Shown: piece after piece, positions 12,965 through 25,951 of the stretch
Position numbering within the stretch: position 1 is the stretch's first letter
Layout of the letters: every line of letters begins with the position of its first letter
Assembly (NCBI GenBank): GCA_964035545.1
Contig: OZ037767.1
Span: 8,732,207 to 8,796,206, forward strand
DNA: 64,000 bases
Direction of reading: 5' to 3'
From: Bugula neritina
Lineage: Eukaryota > Bryozoa > Gymnolaemata > Cheilostomatida > Bugulidae
The notes under the pieces: model-generated
Databases searched by the model: none
Seen by the model: only the letters and a program-made list of their open reading frames with translations
What the model was told of the DNA's origin: nothing
Position numbers and translations under genes: made by a program

Positions 12965-13888
12965 TCAGGCCGGTGTAACAGGTGCTACTTGTGAAAGGCT
13001 GCCTCTACACTTGAACAGCTTCCTTATATGTACTCTGTATCCAGGAGTCATGCAGATGTATATCACAATGTTCAGGGTACCATAACATGCATTATAGATC
13101 AAAGCTCCCCATGTCAAAGCGCGAGTTACCCTTTTTAAAGTCTTTACATTATAACCAGGCGTAGAGATCAAGGTGGGAATGTAAGAGAAATAAAAGAGAG
13201 CACAAATCAGCATAACATACGTGGCAGACCTTTTGATGCTTTCATCATCATGTCCAGGAACATTTCTTTCAGCCATTCGTTTTAATTCTACTCTCACTTT
13301 GTACAAACAGATTGAACAGATTAGGAAAGTGGCCAAAATTATCAGACCATATGTTATCAAAGTTGCAGCATCAACTTGAATGGGTAAAGCACCAAATTCG
13401 CTGTAGCAGTACAAGTAACCTTTTGTAAAGATTGTTGGAGCTATTGTCCCATAGCTGGTAACCCAGATTATAATGACCGAAACTCCAAAATTGTCCAATA
13501 TTTTGCTAGAGGTAGACTGCAATGGTCGGCAAATAGACACGTACCTTTCATAGCTGCTCAAAGCAAGCACAGCTAATCGAGCAATTGAAGAACCTGCTAT
13601 TAATATTATTGCAGCAATTTGGTACTGCTGAGCTTGCTGGCTTGTCAGACTCAAAATGGGTGTAGCAATTTCACAGCTGACTGCGAGTATTTGAGATACA
13701 TTTACTGCTACGTCAGTAACGCCAATGTTTATTATGCTCCAGTAGTGTTTGGTTTTCTTTGAATCTTCTATTGCACTTAGAACGATGAGATTTACAATGT
13801 TGCTCATTACACTGACAGAGCTTAATAGCAGATGTACAGCAGATAACTCTGGTGCTTTGCAGGGTTTTGTAACACCTTCGCACAGCAT
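12965..13888 (-). CDS. Class A (rhodopsin-like) G protein-coupled receptor, 307 aa
   Basis: Single-exon gene with seven hydrophobic segments. The first in-frame ATG gives 307 residues; the frame stays open a little further upstream (to about 13960) without an ATG, so a 5' exon is possible. Diagnostic features: SNIVNLIVL in TM1 (N about 30), GVTD in TM2 (D about 59), ERYVSICRPL closing TM3 (variant of DRY, 114-116), W in TM4 (about 142), SYIP in TM6 where most receptors have CWxP, and NIVIY in TM7 replacing NPxxY (273-277). There is no cysteine at the top of TM3, so the usual TM3-ECL2 disulfide is absent. Plasma-membrane receptor signalling through heterotrimeric G proteins; ligand not predictable from sequence alone. 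Confidence 0.85.
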   Translation of the reverse strand: MLCEGVTKPCKAPELSAVHLLLSSVSVMSNIVNLIVLSAIEDSKKTKHYWSIINIGVTDVAVNVSQILAVSCEIATPILSLTSQQAQQYQIAAIILIAGSSIARLAVLALSSYERYVSICRPLQSTSSKILDNFGVSVIIIWVTSYGTIAPTIFTKGYLYCYSEFGALPIQVDAATLITYGLIILATFLICSICLYKVRVELKRMAERNVPGHDDESIKRSATYVMLICALFYFSYIPTLISTPGYNVKTLKRVTRALTWGALIYNACYGTLNIVIYICMTPGYRVHIRKLFKCRGSLSQVAPVTPA

Positions 13889-15930
13889 GTCGCTAATTTT
13901 CACGTCTCCATCATCAGAGTGACAGAAGCAAACTGCTTGCAGATCGACAAATTATTTTATTGATTAAAATAATTTACAATGGATTATTAAAATCCGTTAG
14001 TCTACATTGTGTTACAGAGCCATATTCTTGTTTCAATCAAATTAATGGCAGATTAAAATTCTGTAAACAAAAAGTTTTTTGTTTCAATATATAGTCTGCA
14101 GTTTTGCCACTTTGAACCAAATTTGTTTTGCAATAAAATGATACAAGCTTATAAGTTCTTCAAACAATTAAATACATGTTTTTGTAATAATTTTTCTTGT
14201 TCAGCATAAAACTCAAAACAGTCAATTTTTTACTTGTGTCAAATTTATCTTGATAAGGTTGATTGTCAACTAAGCCTTGAAATATTATTTAGTAAATTTT
14301 AAAAACTTTCAGTAGGCCTATTTATAATTTTGTCATTTGAAAAATGTTGGTCAGTTTTTATATTACATAGCTTATAAGTTAATATGTTATTTAAAAATTA
14401 TTTTTAACCAGTTAACACTTTATTAAAGAGAGAAAAGTTCTCTAAGTCATTTGTAGTTGCACAGAAAATATGGTTTCACAGAAACAAAGTTTCATAATAG
14501 GCTGCTCAACTGTATTATGAATAACACAATAGCACAATAACAGTGCTATAGATTAATGACACTGTACTCAATCAAATTCAAATATCCTCATCATATAAGC
14601 GATATCTCTATGAGGACATATTTAATTTTCAGTTTACAAATCATACACAATTTTAACTTGTATAAATGCATTATATATTAATGAGAAAAAATATCAATAT
14701 TTTATAATAGGAATTTTCTTTGTTTTAATAAAATAATCATATACTTGTACGTTGGACTGACATATACTTAAAAATTGATTGACTTGTTTAAGTAGAAAAC
14801 TTACGTTATTCATTAAAAACCACTGAGTTTAAGCGACTAAACAGAATGCACATGTGAATGCCTTTATTACATTTTTTCTGGTCAATGCTAAAATATGCAT
14901 GTGCAAAGTGAATTTTTACCTTGTAATCAGTTCATTTAACTAGCCTAAATAGAGAGGTTATTTTGCTCATCTGCTCTATGCGATTTAAGTCTTAGTTGTT
15001 AGAGATTAAATTTTATGAATACATATTATATATAAGCTGATTCATATAAAAAGGACAATTTGTATATTTCTCGTTCTAATTAAGTTGACGTGGGCGCAAA
15101 TGCATAATTATTATAAATTGAAGAATTGCGTGATATTTCAACAGTTTAAACTTTAAGAGATGCCATTACTTTGACAATTATGTGCAGCATTCAACGTTAA
15201 AGATGGTACCAATGGTGTAAGCATATAAAAATAACATTATATAGTGCCACATCTTCACAACTCATTTAGAATTTAATAGAGTAACTGCAACTGATAACTT
15301 GCAGTCTATAGCTATAAAATATTAAAGACGGCAAAATTTTGTTATTTATTTAGACTTGGGAGAGAAGCAGCGCCTGCTTTTATAAAGCAACATGGCTGAA
15401 AGTGACAACTACTAATTGAATTGTCAAGGTTGGTACAGTGATGGAGAAATTGAGAAAAGCAGTTTATAGACGCAGGGTATTAAAACTTTTCTGCTACTGC
15501 ATCAAATGGGAAGTGTAGTTCAGCCTCCAGTTTTTCCTGATTTAATTTCTCAGAATTGGAGCTATTAGTAATCTTTTGATAATCGCACTTCAGCCTATCT
15601 ATATTATAAATTTCAAGGCTCGAAAACATGGCTATTGTCATTATCTCCAATATTTTTAAACTTTTAGGCTGTTTATTTAATAATAAACACTAAGCTTCAT
15701 GCATTTCAATAATTTCATAAATAATCTTTTTAGCTCCTAGTCTAACATACGGTAATACATTAGTTGTTATCAACAAAGGTTATAGCTCTGTGAAGAAAAC
15801 TAGAAAAAACCTAATGTTGATAACAAAAATGTCTTTATTGGTATTGCTATTCAATTAAAATCACTCTCTATATCACTGCATTTCCATTATTTGCAGAATA
15901 GATTTTTCTTTTGGTGTTTGAAAACAGTTA

Positions 15931-16274
15931 GCCTAGGGCCACACGGTGCGTATTTTCGCATGCGAAAATTGAAATCACAAGTAGCAAAGGTGTCCACTGT
16001 AGCGTCAGTGATGCGTGATAAATAAAGCTTTCATTTTTAAATCGCACTCGCTTTCAATAAAACCCAATTTACTGGAATGTAGCACTAAAATAAAGAAATT
16101 GGGCTCGCTTGATAACTACCAGCCAATTAGGTGACGACGACAGAGACGATTTGCACTTGCGGTGAAAATGCAGAGCGACAAGTGCGAATGTTTTCTCAAC
16201 GCGCACAGTGGACACCTTTGCTACTTGTGATTTCAATTTTCGCCTGCGAAAATACGCACCGTGTGGCCCTAGGC
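15931..16274. mobile_element. Harbinger-type MITE, copy 1 (344 bp)
   Basis: Terminal inverted repeats begin GCCTAGGGCCACAC and extend about 70 bp with few mismatches (GCATGCGAAAAT, CACAAGTAGCAAAGGTGTCC). Flanked by direct TTA at 15928-15930 and 16275-16277. A 3-bp TWA target duplication is the signature of PIF/Harbinger elements. No transposase. A near-identical copy lies at 33153-33495. Confidence 0.85.
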
Positions 16275-16789
16275 TTACACTGAATGAAACCACAACCAGA
16301 AGTTCATGCAATGTGTGGGTTATTGAGATGAGAGCATAGGTTACTAAGGTGCGACTGTGTGTAATCTACTTATTCAACGCAACAGTCTGAGTATGGTACA
16401 ATCCAATATTTATTGCATGATGAGGAATTATAAACCAAGTGTCAAAACTATATATATAAGATGAAAAACGTTACATGGGTAATGAAAGAGTACAATAATA
16501 ACATATACTGAACTAAGCTGGCTCCACTGCTAAACAATGTGGGGTTGGCGCAAGGTTGTCCTTTTATATGTGCGCAGCCTCCGTGCTGACGTAGAGTAAC
16601 TTATACAGTCAGGTGATCAGCAACCAATCAAATTGTAGGGGCGTAATGAAGAGTATAAAATGAAAATCCTTACACCGCAACCACAAATTAATCCATTAGC
16701 ATAATGCGAAGTCATGGAAACACAGCGTATTACCAAGTTTGGAGATGCACGACTTTCAAGAAAGCTATGTTATATAAAAAAGTGTGTTA

Positions 16790-17175
16790 TTTAAACTAAT
16801 TTTATCCAATGGTTATTTTAGCACTACATGCAAATTACTGTCTTTATCTTCCGTATAGAAGTTATACCAACTCTCATATGGAAAATGATCATGGTTTATT
16901 TCAATTTAAAAAAAGTCTCAACTTTTAGTATTTTGGTAACTTGGAAATCATTTTCACTACCCTAAATCAATAAATTGTAATTAAAAAATGTATGCAATAA
17001 CAAAACAAATAATGTTATGTCCTGTCCGTGCCAATTTTTAAAATATTAAAGTATATCCAGCAACTATGCACAATATCTTATTAAGCTGTTAACTGTCTAA
17101 TTAAATTTTATTTAGTGGTGATGTTGTGAATAAAAACCAATCCGAAATAATGTTTATCACGTGAAGTTTCTTTTT
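16790..17175 (+). repeat. Dispersed repeat, copy 2
   Basis: Partner of 11270-11975, same orientation. Homology may start further upstream near 15770 (TTATCAACAAAG, also near 11135), in which case the MITE at 15931 inserted within this copy. Confidence 0.5.
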
Positions 17176-17841
17176 TATTTATATTTTCCATAAACATGGG
17201 AGCACCCTCACAGACAAAATACAATATTTATCTGCATGTCATATAAACTGTAAATAAACCTGCCAGAATTATAACGAATACAGTATTTCATTTATATAAC
17301 AATATGCAACTGGTTGCAGTGTCACTGTGTGATAATTGAGACTTGAAAGAATATAATTATGGTCCTAAAAATCTCAATACCAAGTTGTTTAAACAGAATT
17401 CACTAATGATAAAACTTGCTGCATGGTCACTGATTGTACTGTATGGCAGAATTTTTAAAAGATTTAGGATTCCTATGAGTAGGGGTAAGTTTAAGCCCTA
17501 CTCGATTAACCTCAGTAGCTTACTCAAGGAAATACTTAAGAGTAACTTTCAAAAGATATGAGATGTCTTGCAGGTAACATTTCCGCCTTTGAATGAAATA
17601 GTTGGAATACCGGAAATAGGTTAAGGTGAAAGACCAAACTATAGACTCATTTGCTTTCAGTCAAAGAGACAATTACAAAAGTTTGAACCTGCAAAATTAT
17701 TTCACAGCGGTTATTATACTGCTTTCGGCAATATTGCTTATATATCTAACTATTTCAGTGATAGTCCAGGAGTTTTAGTTGGATGAGAAGTAAACATACA
17801 GTAAATTAAAACTTTCACAGTCCTCTGTCAGTTGCTGGTCT

Positions 17842-20800
17842 TTATACATTTGGCAGTGTTTTGTTCAGCTGTGCGTACAATTCTCCATAAGCTGATCTCT
17901 GATCTTGGAGTTGCTGTTCCAGCTTGCCAATGTGAGATGCCATTTCTACAGCCTATACAAAAGGAATACAAATTGTTTATTTTGGAACCTTGGGTTTTTC
18001 ACCTTCGGTAGGATTTAGTTCTGTGCCACAGTTGGAGCGTGAAATGAGCATTTAGTTGGCCTACATTATTATACTGGTGTGGTGGATGGAAGTACACAGC
18101 TTGCCGCTTAGAATGCTAAAGTCAGAGAAGAAGGGGGGGGTTCAAATCTATTGTAGATAGACATGTATCAGAGGCTAGTTCTAACCAATGAATCATTAAT
18201 TAGTAAATAGTGCTTACATTCTCATCATTCATCGAACTCTATTACATTTTAAAATTTTTGAAGCACTTCCTTTGGTATTTGTACATATATTTAAACACAA
18301 TAAGATATTTTTATTTCATAATTTGATAATTATATGTTACAATGGTCATTCTGTAATTTATGAAGCAACTTAGCATCTTAATGTTTGTTGACCTTACCTT
18401 TGCTTCCCATGATGCATTTGCTTTTTCTGCTTCTGAGAGCTGCTCATCCAATGCCCTGTTTTGTTCAATAGCATCTGCCAGCTGTTCACCTGTAGCTCCG
18501 GTTGTATTCACCTATTGGGGTAAAAAGAAGTCTTGCTTTAACAAAAGGTATATTTAAAGGAAATTTGCTACTAAGTTTTACAACCTGTATGAAAGGTTGT
18601 ATGTAACAGTACAATCTATTTCTAATACTTGTTAGCAAATTGGTACCTAAATATCATTTTGAAAAATCTAAATCAGCATTCAATATGGTTGATTTAGTTG
18701 TACAGTACATTCACTGCTGAGATTTATTCAGATATATAGGAGAGAACAACTCTTGTATGTATTATTGACCTGGTATCGTAACTCCTGATTGGTTTGTTGA
18801 ACCTCTCTCAGTTGGTCAGACAACAGCTTGTAGTTTTCTTGGTAAACAAACACCTCGTTCTCGAGTTGTGAGATTCTAGCCTCTTTCTTGGCAAGAACAC
18901 TTTGAGATTCACTCAGATCTCTCAGGCTATCTTCAAGATGTCTGCAGTAGAAGTATTATATAACTAATAATGCTAATTCTAAGTTCTATAATCATCAGTT
19001 AGTAAAATAATTATAATAGATGCATTATGTGGTGCTTGCCCTTAGATGTTGCTTACTAGTAATAGTTGTTAGAGTTTTGTTGTCCTAAACAATTTTTCAA
19101 TCTATGGAGAAATTATTCCATATTATAGTCCAGATCTTCAAAATATAGCAAGTTAAAATTCTTATTTATAACTACTTTCAAATTATCCCCCCTGCTCCAA
19201 TGTATTTTGAAAATCTGCACTTTCTTTCTGCTGTTTTATATTAGAAAAGGCTGAGACTTTGCTATAGATACACTTATTCAAGTAATCAAATAATAATTCG
19301 AGCAATATTTGCACATAATTTTAGAGTTGCCTTCTCTAATTAAATCTGCATCTCAAACTTTTAGTCTCAAATGCAAAATAGCACACAGTATGTATAAAGA
19401 ATATTTTAATAGGCTGTAGCAGATTATTAAAGTAAACCCTTATTCAAACACAACAACATAGACCATAGGTATTAGAGTTCTACCTGTTTTTCTGTTGAAG
19501 CAGACTATCGCTATGTGACACTTGTGGTGGAGGTTGTTGAGAGGGCGGAGTTAGAATAGATCTAGGAGAGTGATGTCTTGTGTGTCTATGGTGTTGCATC
19601 TGCTTATTCTCAATTACTATCTGGTTGTAGCTGCTGGTAACTTCTACTATCTACACACACACACCATAATTTTGTCTAGTAACTTATTATTCTATACACC
19701 AATCTAACTAAATTAACTTATATGTACTAGTATCTATAAGTCATAACTATAGCACTAAGAAAACTGCTAGTTATTAGTACTTTAACACTTATATACATTA
19801 ATGCTCTTATGGGCATTTAATTGTATTCCTAATTTTAATATAAGCTACTATATTTCAATATTTTCAAAAGGTCTAACAAAAACTGCAATTTTTAAATATA
19901 TGACTGTTGTAAAAAAAATTCTATTCATGGTAAGTGCATAACATATTATATTCTACAGAAGCAATAATGACATCATCACTTTTCATATAATTATTATAAT
20001 ACTACGAATGACTTTTTTTCATAATATATTATAAAAATGACTACTTATAAAATATTTTAATATACTTGTAGTACTTTGTTATAGTATCAAGAGTTATGCC
20101 ACAATACATGTTGGAGTGCCTATCTGTTTGCTGCTGATGAAACATTCTATTACCATGGCAGAATTGATCTTTTTTCATAACAAATAAAGGCACTTCTATT
20201 TCATAATTTAGAGTTATGTTCTCCCACACCTTACTATGCTATAATGCTGATCTTACCCTGTCTTCTGCCTCTTTAAGTTGTTGTGCCAAATGCATGCCGT
20301 CCGACTTATACATTTCAACGTCATGCTCCAGTTTCTCGTTATCCATTTGAAGACGAGAGACCGTACGCTGCAATTCTGAGCTTTCTGTCTCCATCTGCGA
20401 TGCTCTCTCTCTTTCTGCTGCCAGCTGCTGTTTGTACATTTCTTCGGCAGCATCCATACTGTTGAGACGATGGTTCAGGCTTCTGATCTGAAAAACAACT
20501 TTATTTCTTGCAATTTATAATCTGTAGGTTTGATGTTGAGTATAAACTTATACGAATCAGGTTCAAATTCATGTTTCTACACCAACTACTGACGTGTAGA
20601 GGATTTGTAGAAACTATTTATAAACTTTTATTAAAAATATCTCAACTTTTTGTTTATGCATACATTAATTATCTGATGATATTTTTAACTTGCTACTTAT
20701 GAAGATGACATTCAAGCCAAAGGTCAATTAATTTAATTTTGGAGTTTTCTTACCTCATTTATCAGTTGGTCTCGGTTTGCTTCAGATTCCAATAACTTGT

Positions 20801-23256
20801 TATGAGTATCTTTTAGCTGCTCATCGAGTGTAAAAACTTGATCACTGAGATTAGCTGCTTGCCTGTAATTTTATATATAATATAATATATGTAAAGGCCG
20901 TATATGATATAAAAGAATATTTTGTATTACACTTCAAAGTCATAATCTTTAGGAACTTGCTGCATTTGCAAAAAAAAAAACATAAAGACATAAGTAAAAT
21001 ATGAAATGTTTGAGAGTACTTTCAAACATTTCCTAAAAGTATAAAAGCTGATTGAAAGATGCTCAAAGTTCCTTGTTGTCGTGTTGGATTAAAGTGAGCT
21101 TAACAATTAATGGCAGCATAGCTGAAAAGTTTAATTATTAGATAATTTGAAGCAGCGAAATAAATTTTTAAGGAGTCATTGACTATAGAAGAGCCATTCT
21201 AAAATAATGTCACTCATTTACAGGCAATCCTATAGATGCTTAGCTTATTCACCGGCAGACCTCATATAGGGTATGAATAATTTATTATAGTGTGTATAAT
21301 AACACCTATTTGTATACCAAGAGTATATTACTAACTGATTAAAGAATTATTACTATAGTGTAGACTAAAATCTCTACAACGTATATAATGGGTGGAATTC
21401 TACCTCTGTAAAGAGTTACGTTCTCCTTCTACTTCCTGAAGTTTATCTGTTGTGGATTTAAGATCCTTAGAAACCTCATCAGCTCTCTCATGGGCTGCAT
21501 CTACTTCTGCCCTCATCTTTAACATTTTTCCTCTCACACCTTAAACACATGGCAGCACTTAGTGTTTGTTTACTATTATAGATAAACTAATAATTACTGT
21601 ATATGGCAGCAATTACTATGCTATCACTACCTTGTGTATTCATTTACTGAATATGCTGCCAATGTTAGAGTTCAACCTCTTCACTGTAAACAATAAGTTT
21701 TTTCAGTCACTCTGCACGTCGGGAAAGGAGAAGATCAAATAGAAGGCTAAACTCGTTTTAATATATTAAGTTACAAAAATAAAGAAGACAAAATTAACTG
21801 ATTTATACCAGCAGGCAGTGATTTCAATATAGGTAACAATATTCAATATCTTGGTTACTTTCAAATAGCCTGCGATAATAAAAGAACCTTTTTAATTTAG
21901 AGCTACGAATCTGCAGGTTTGAATAACCAACAGCTGTTTAAGCTGTTTATTATTGAGCACTGTTGTAGAACCTGACTCCCTAAAGCTGCATGTACACAGG
22001 CTGATTTTTCATTAAAATTGCCGATACACTGTTGGCGATTTTTTAGGATTTTTAAATTTATCGGCCGATTTTGCTTTTAGCCGATTTTTGAAGCGATTTC
22101 CAGAATTGAACATGTTCAATTTTTCGCCGATTTTCTGTTGAACCAGCCAATCAAAAGCTGGCAGAAAATCATGACAGCAAGCGATATTAACACCATTGTT
22201 GAAATACAACCAGGAAGTAATTAATACGTTGCTATCTCTACGATACATCATATATGAAATACAATTAATTAAAATAACTATCAATAGCAGTAGTAGTAAT
22301 AACAATGCATTGGTTGTCGTGTGACTTTGAGGAAGTTAATTTCACTTTCATATAAATCCCTAAATATTTTTTAAAATTTTTTTTAAATAGAAAATTAGTA
22401 TTATTCTTAATTTTTACTCATGTATAATATACTTTATAACTTGTAGTTCGTATGTTGTTGTGTTTATATTCATGTAACCAGTATTAGTATGAGTATCTCA
22501 ACTTTACAATTTAAATATTTTCTTAGAGAACAGATTTGCCAGATCGTGAGTTTTTGTAAATAAGTTAGCTCCAAGACTGCCGTTATGTCAACATAAATAA
22601 GATTAAGTGTAGTTACAATCGTTTACAACTTGAACTAAAAAATATTCATACTAAAATTAGACAGCTTAATTATTTTATGTTATTCATATAGTTTGACATT
22701 AGGAATTTGTACTAAATCATTTATGAAATACAAGTAATTACAATAAGTATAACCATTGAATTTGATAGCAGTAGTATTAGTAGTAACAACCCATAAATTG
22801 AATGTATGTTAACGTAGTACTACTAGTACTACTGCTACTAGTACTGCTGCTACTAGTACTGCTGCTACTAGTACTACTGCTACTAGTACTGCTGCTACTA
22901 GTACTGCTGCTAGTAGTACTGCTGCTAGTACTGCTGCTGCTAGTACTGCTGCTACTAGTACTGCTGCTACTAGTACTGCTGCTACTAGTACTGCTGCTAC
23001 TAGTACTGCTGCTACTAGTACTGCTGCTACTAGTACTGCTGCTACTAGTACTGCTGCTACTAGTACTGCTGCTAGTACTAGTACTACTGCTAGTACTAGT
23101 ACTACTGCTGTTAGTACTACTGCTACTAGTACTACTGCTAGTACTAGTACTACTGCTACTAGAACTACTGCTACTAGTACTACTGCTACTAGTACTACTA
23201 CTAGTAGTAGTGGTAGTGGTGGTAGTTGTAATGGTAGTCACCGTAGCGGTAGTAGA

Positions 23257-23288
<32 letters not shown>

Positions 23289-24539
23289 TAGTAGTACTAG
23301 TACTAGTAGTAGTAGTAGTACTAGTAGTGAGCGTAGTTACTAGTTAGTAGCTGAATACAACTTGCCTTCCTGGTCTCTACTTCTGCACCACCTCCTGGCT
23401 CGTTTCTCATTGATGGAGTCGTTTTCCTTCTCGTCATAAAATAATAAATAAGCTGCAGCTGCTAAAATTTGTTTATTGTTTCTAGCCATTTCACTTGTGA
23501 AAATAACGTATATGAAAATGCGTGTTTACTATGCACATGCAACTGATCTTGACCTCTGCGCATGAACCCAGAAGAAAGTTACATAGACTGAGAGCTATCC
23601 GCCAATAAAACGCAAGCAGGAAAATAACGCGGGGGAAATAAAAGTCGCTTGGATTTATCGCCCATTTTTCAATCAGCAATAGCGAAATCGACAAGTACAA
23701 AATCGGTCTGTGTACATGCAGCTTTAAAGAGCATATAATATATGCAGTAAACATGGTTTACTTGCTTTGTGGAGTGTAGAAATTGTTCACATTGAAAAGT
23801 GCCGCTGTTTTAGCAGCTGTCATAAGACAGCAAATTATTTATGACAAACCAGGGAGGTTTCTTGTCAGCAAATGGTTGTGCACTTGATGAAAATAAGGAA
23901 GCAACATTGATGTATATGTGTCACTTGTTGAACTGAATTCACAGAATCTCTTGTAGGACAATACACCTTCCAAACGATGTTTTAAAGGGACTCATTTTTA
24001 AATGGTGATATGTAAAGCAATCAAGTGCTTCACCAGAGTTTTCAAATGTGAAAAAACTCTTAGAGTAACCATTGAAGCTGAGCTTTACAAGATTATCATA
24101 AAATCTGTAGAAACTCCTACAATTACAAATTTGTAAAAAAGATAAGCAATTAAAAGGAGAGAGCCAAGAAGTATTCTTTTTTAAAATCATGGTAAACAAA
24201 ATAATACCACCATTAAATCAAATCAAAATAACATTGAGCTGTTATATCAACTGCCAGAAAGATGTTTAAAAGTTTACCCAAAAGTTGAAAACGCAGAAAA
24301 CTAAGAAAAAGCTTCTTTTTATGATGTTTAAAACTGAAAAATAAAATCCTTCAGTTGCACATTAGTTGATTGGAGTATTTTGAAGAAATAATTTAAACCA
24401 GTTTTTAGTTAGCTTATAGCAAATCATACAATGATATATATTTAGTACCATGTAATTCCACCCTTAATTTAACATTAGCTGCAGTTTGCTCACCTTGAAG
24501 TTCCGCAGAACATTCTGCTGATAATCCCGTGGCAGGCAT
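17842..24539 (-). CDS. Coiled-coil protein, 361 aa, eight exons
   Basis: Coding exons in transcript order: 24494-24539, 21404-21539, 20754-20862, 20257-20487, 19484-19650, 18770-18941, 18398-18511 and 17842-17952 (stop at 17842-17844). All joins keep one frame (phases 1,2,0,0,2,0,0), giving 361 codons from ATG to TAA. The start is MPATGLSAECSAELQG. Most of the rest is charged, heptad-like helix (about residues 25-175 and 225-355). It is interrupted around residues 195-220 by a His/Pro-rich linker (HHRHTRHHSPRS, then a PPSQQPPPQ stretch). There is no signal peptide or membrane span, so it is probably a cytoplasmic structural or trafficking protein. I cannot assign a family; golgin- or centrosome-type coiled-coil proteins are plausible but unproven. 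The donor after 18770 is GTCAAT, a weak but acceptable site. Confidence 0.78.
21983..23724. mobile_element. ~1.7 kb inverted-repeat element in first intron of coiled-coil gene
   Basis: The ends AAGCTGCATGTACACAG (left) and CTGTGTACATGCAGCTT (right) are perfect inverted repeats, with weaker similarity further in (GATTTT and CGATTT motifs, ATTTATCG). Flanking TA (or TAA) on both sides suggests a TA/TWA target duplication. No transposase frame is present; the interior holds a large minisatellite. The open frame at 22012-22305 (-) has no recognisable content. Confidence 0.55.
22815..23340. repeat. Period-15 minisatellite of ACT/AGT/GCT triplets, grading into (GTA)n
   Basis: About 420 bp built from a 15-bp unit CTAGTACTGCTGCTA and 18-bp variants, ending in (GTA)n and CTAGTAGTA tracts (about 23256-23335). 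CTAGTAC is palindromic, so the array can form many small hairpins. Long open frames on both strands (Ser/Thr repeats on minus, Leu/Val repeats on plus) are by-products of the triplet periodicity. Confidence 0.9.
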
Positions 24540-25951
24540 CTTCTATTCTGTAGGTATGCTTTAATCTTATAATTCTATCCTATTTTGTAGATATGCTCAA
24601 ATCCTATGCTTTATAATAGGTGAAGTTGAATTTCAATTGAGAGTTAACTTTCGCTAGCTTCTGCTCTGTAGGCTGTCTAAGTCATTAAGATGTGTGAGCA
24701 AAGTTTAGAATAACTTCAGCATTGCCTACTCTCTCAAATGTGCAAACAACTGAGGGGCTTCACACACCCACCCCTACTATCAGTCAACCTTAGCCTTAAA
24801 CTAGTCATGATTTGTTGATGTAAGTGCGGAAGTGCAGGATTTTTGCTATCAAAATAATATCATGTTGCATGCAGGAGTTCCCACCTACTGTACTACATAG
24901 CACAAGTGATTTAGTGAGTAAATAGAAGTAATAACTTGTATAAACACCCTATATATAACACAAGACATGGACTCAGTATTTTACATCTGTCATGGTATTG
25001 CTATAATGTAATATATTATACTATAAACTCTTACACTAATTAGCCCCTAACTGCCTGCTAAAAAGACGTTAGGGGCTTTTTTGCTCCCTCTTATGTCCAC
25101 AGTTCATCAACATTAAATGTACAATACATGGACACATTTAAAAGTGTTGTTATAAAAACAAAAGCTACAACTGCTATACCGTGATTATGCTTGCAAACAC
25201 TAAATTGTTTTACAAACTAAATTGTACAAAAATAAAAGAGGCCTTGTATAACAATTTGAGTAGCTTTTTTTAAATGATGTGCTTTAAGTGTATTTCAAAA
25301 CCAAGCGACATATAAGCACTCTGTATAGCATGTGTTATGGTCTAAAACAGTGGCTGTTATAGATGTTACTGCTGAGGCTTTGAAGTTTAGAATTGTTATT
25401 ATGTTTATAAGTAAGCAAAATATTTCTTTTGATATTTTAAACATGCTGATAAATCCTGTTTTATTGGATTAGGTCACCCACTGCAAGCATAAATAGCATG
25501 TGACACAAATGTGTTAAAGCTGTTTATTGGTCAATTTGGGATCCATTGTAATGGACTGGGCGAGGTGCCAAGTCTGCCCTATACACAACCTTGCAGCCTT
25601 CATTTATATTGATTTTACTTTCATTGTGATAAAACTGCAGCTATTATACTTCGGTGCAAAGCCCAGGCACCAAAAATGACTCCGTGGCCCTATTACTATA
25701 TTATTGTGGCCTGCACAAGTATGAATGAGCAGAACAATCATGTGTGACTGATGGGGTTAGTTGATATGTGTTAGTAGTAGTGCATCAACTACAACATAAA
25801 TGGAGCAGTTATTTAGGATAACACTGACAACTAGATATAACTGCAACTAATATATAACTGCAGATATAACTGCAACATATATCTGCAGGCAGCTAGGTAA
25901 TACCATATATCTCTATGGAAGCTGTATAGTAGTGTATACTATTATTGGGCT
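24540..25951. other. Intergenic region between divergent coiled-coil and P450 genes
   Basis: Should contain both promoters. The only distinct structure noted is a hairpin followed by a T run at 25042-25082. No coding region recognised. Confidence 0.5.
25042..25082. other. Perfect 10-bp stem hairpin followed by T6
   Basis: AGCCCCTAAC at 25042-25051 pairs exactly with GTTAGGGGCT at 25068-25077 across a 16-nt loop, and the + strand continues with T6. It looks like a Pol III or intrinsic-terminator-style structure, but no associated RNA gene was identified. Confidence 0.5.

Larger units (their letters stand above)
13889..17841. other. Intergenic region between GPCR and coiled-coil gene
   Basis: Holds a Harbinger-type MITE (15931-16274) and the second dispersed-repeat copy (about 16790-17175). 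The open frame at 16069-16311 (-) lies inside the MITE, and that at 17343-17561 (+) shows no recognisable protein. No gene seen. Confidence 0.55.

Noticed and set aside
16069-16311. Open frames inside the two Harbinger MITEs (also 33227-33466)
   Set aside because: Non-coding MITE interiors; no protein family resemblance.
22777-23260. Long Ser/Thr-repeat (minus) and Leu/Val-repeat (plus) open frames
   Set aside because: Both arise from the ACT/AGT/GCT minisatellite; no flanking coding signal.
25042-25082. Bacterial-style intrinsic terminator suggesting contamination
   Set aside because: The surroundings are clearly intron-bearing animal DNA, so the resemblance is structural only.
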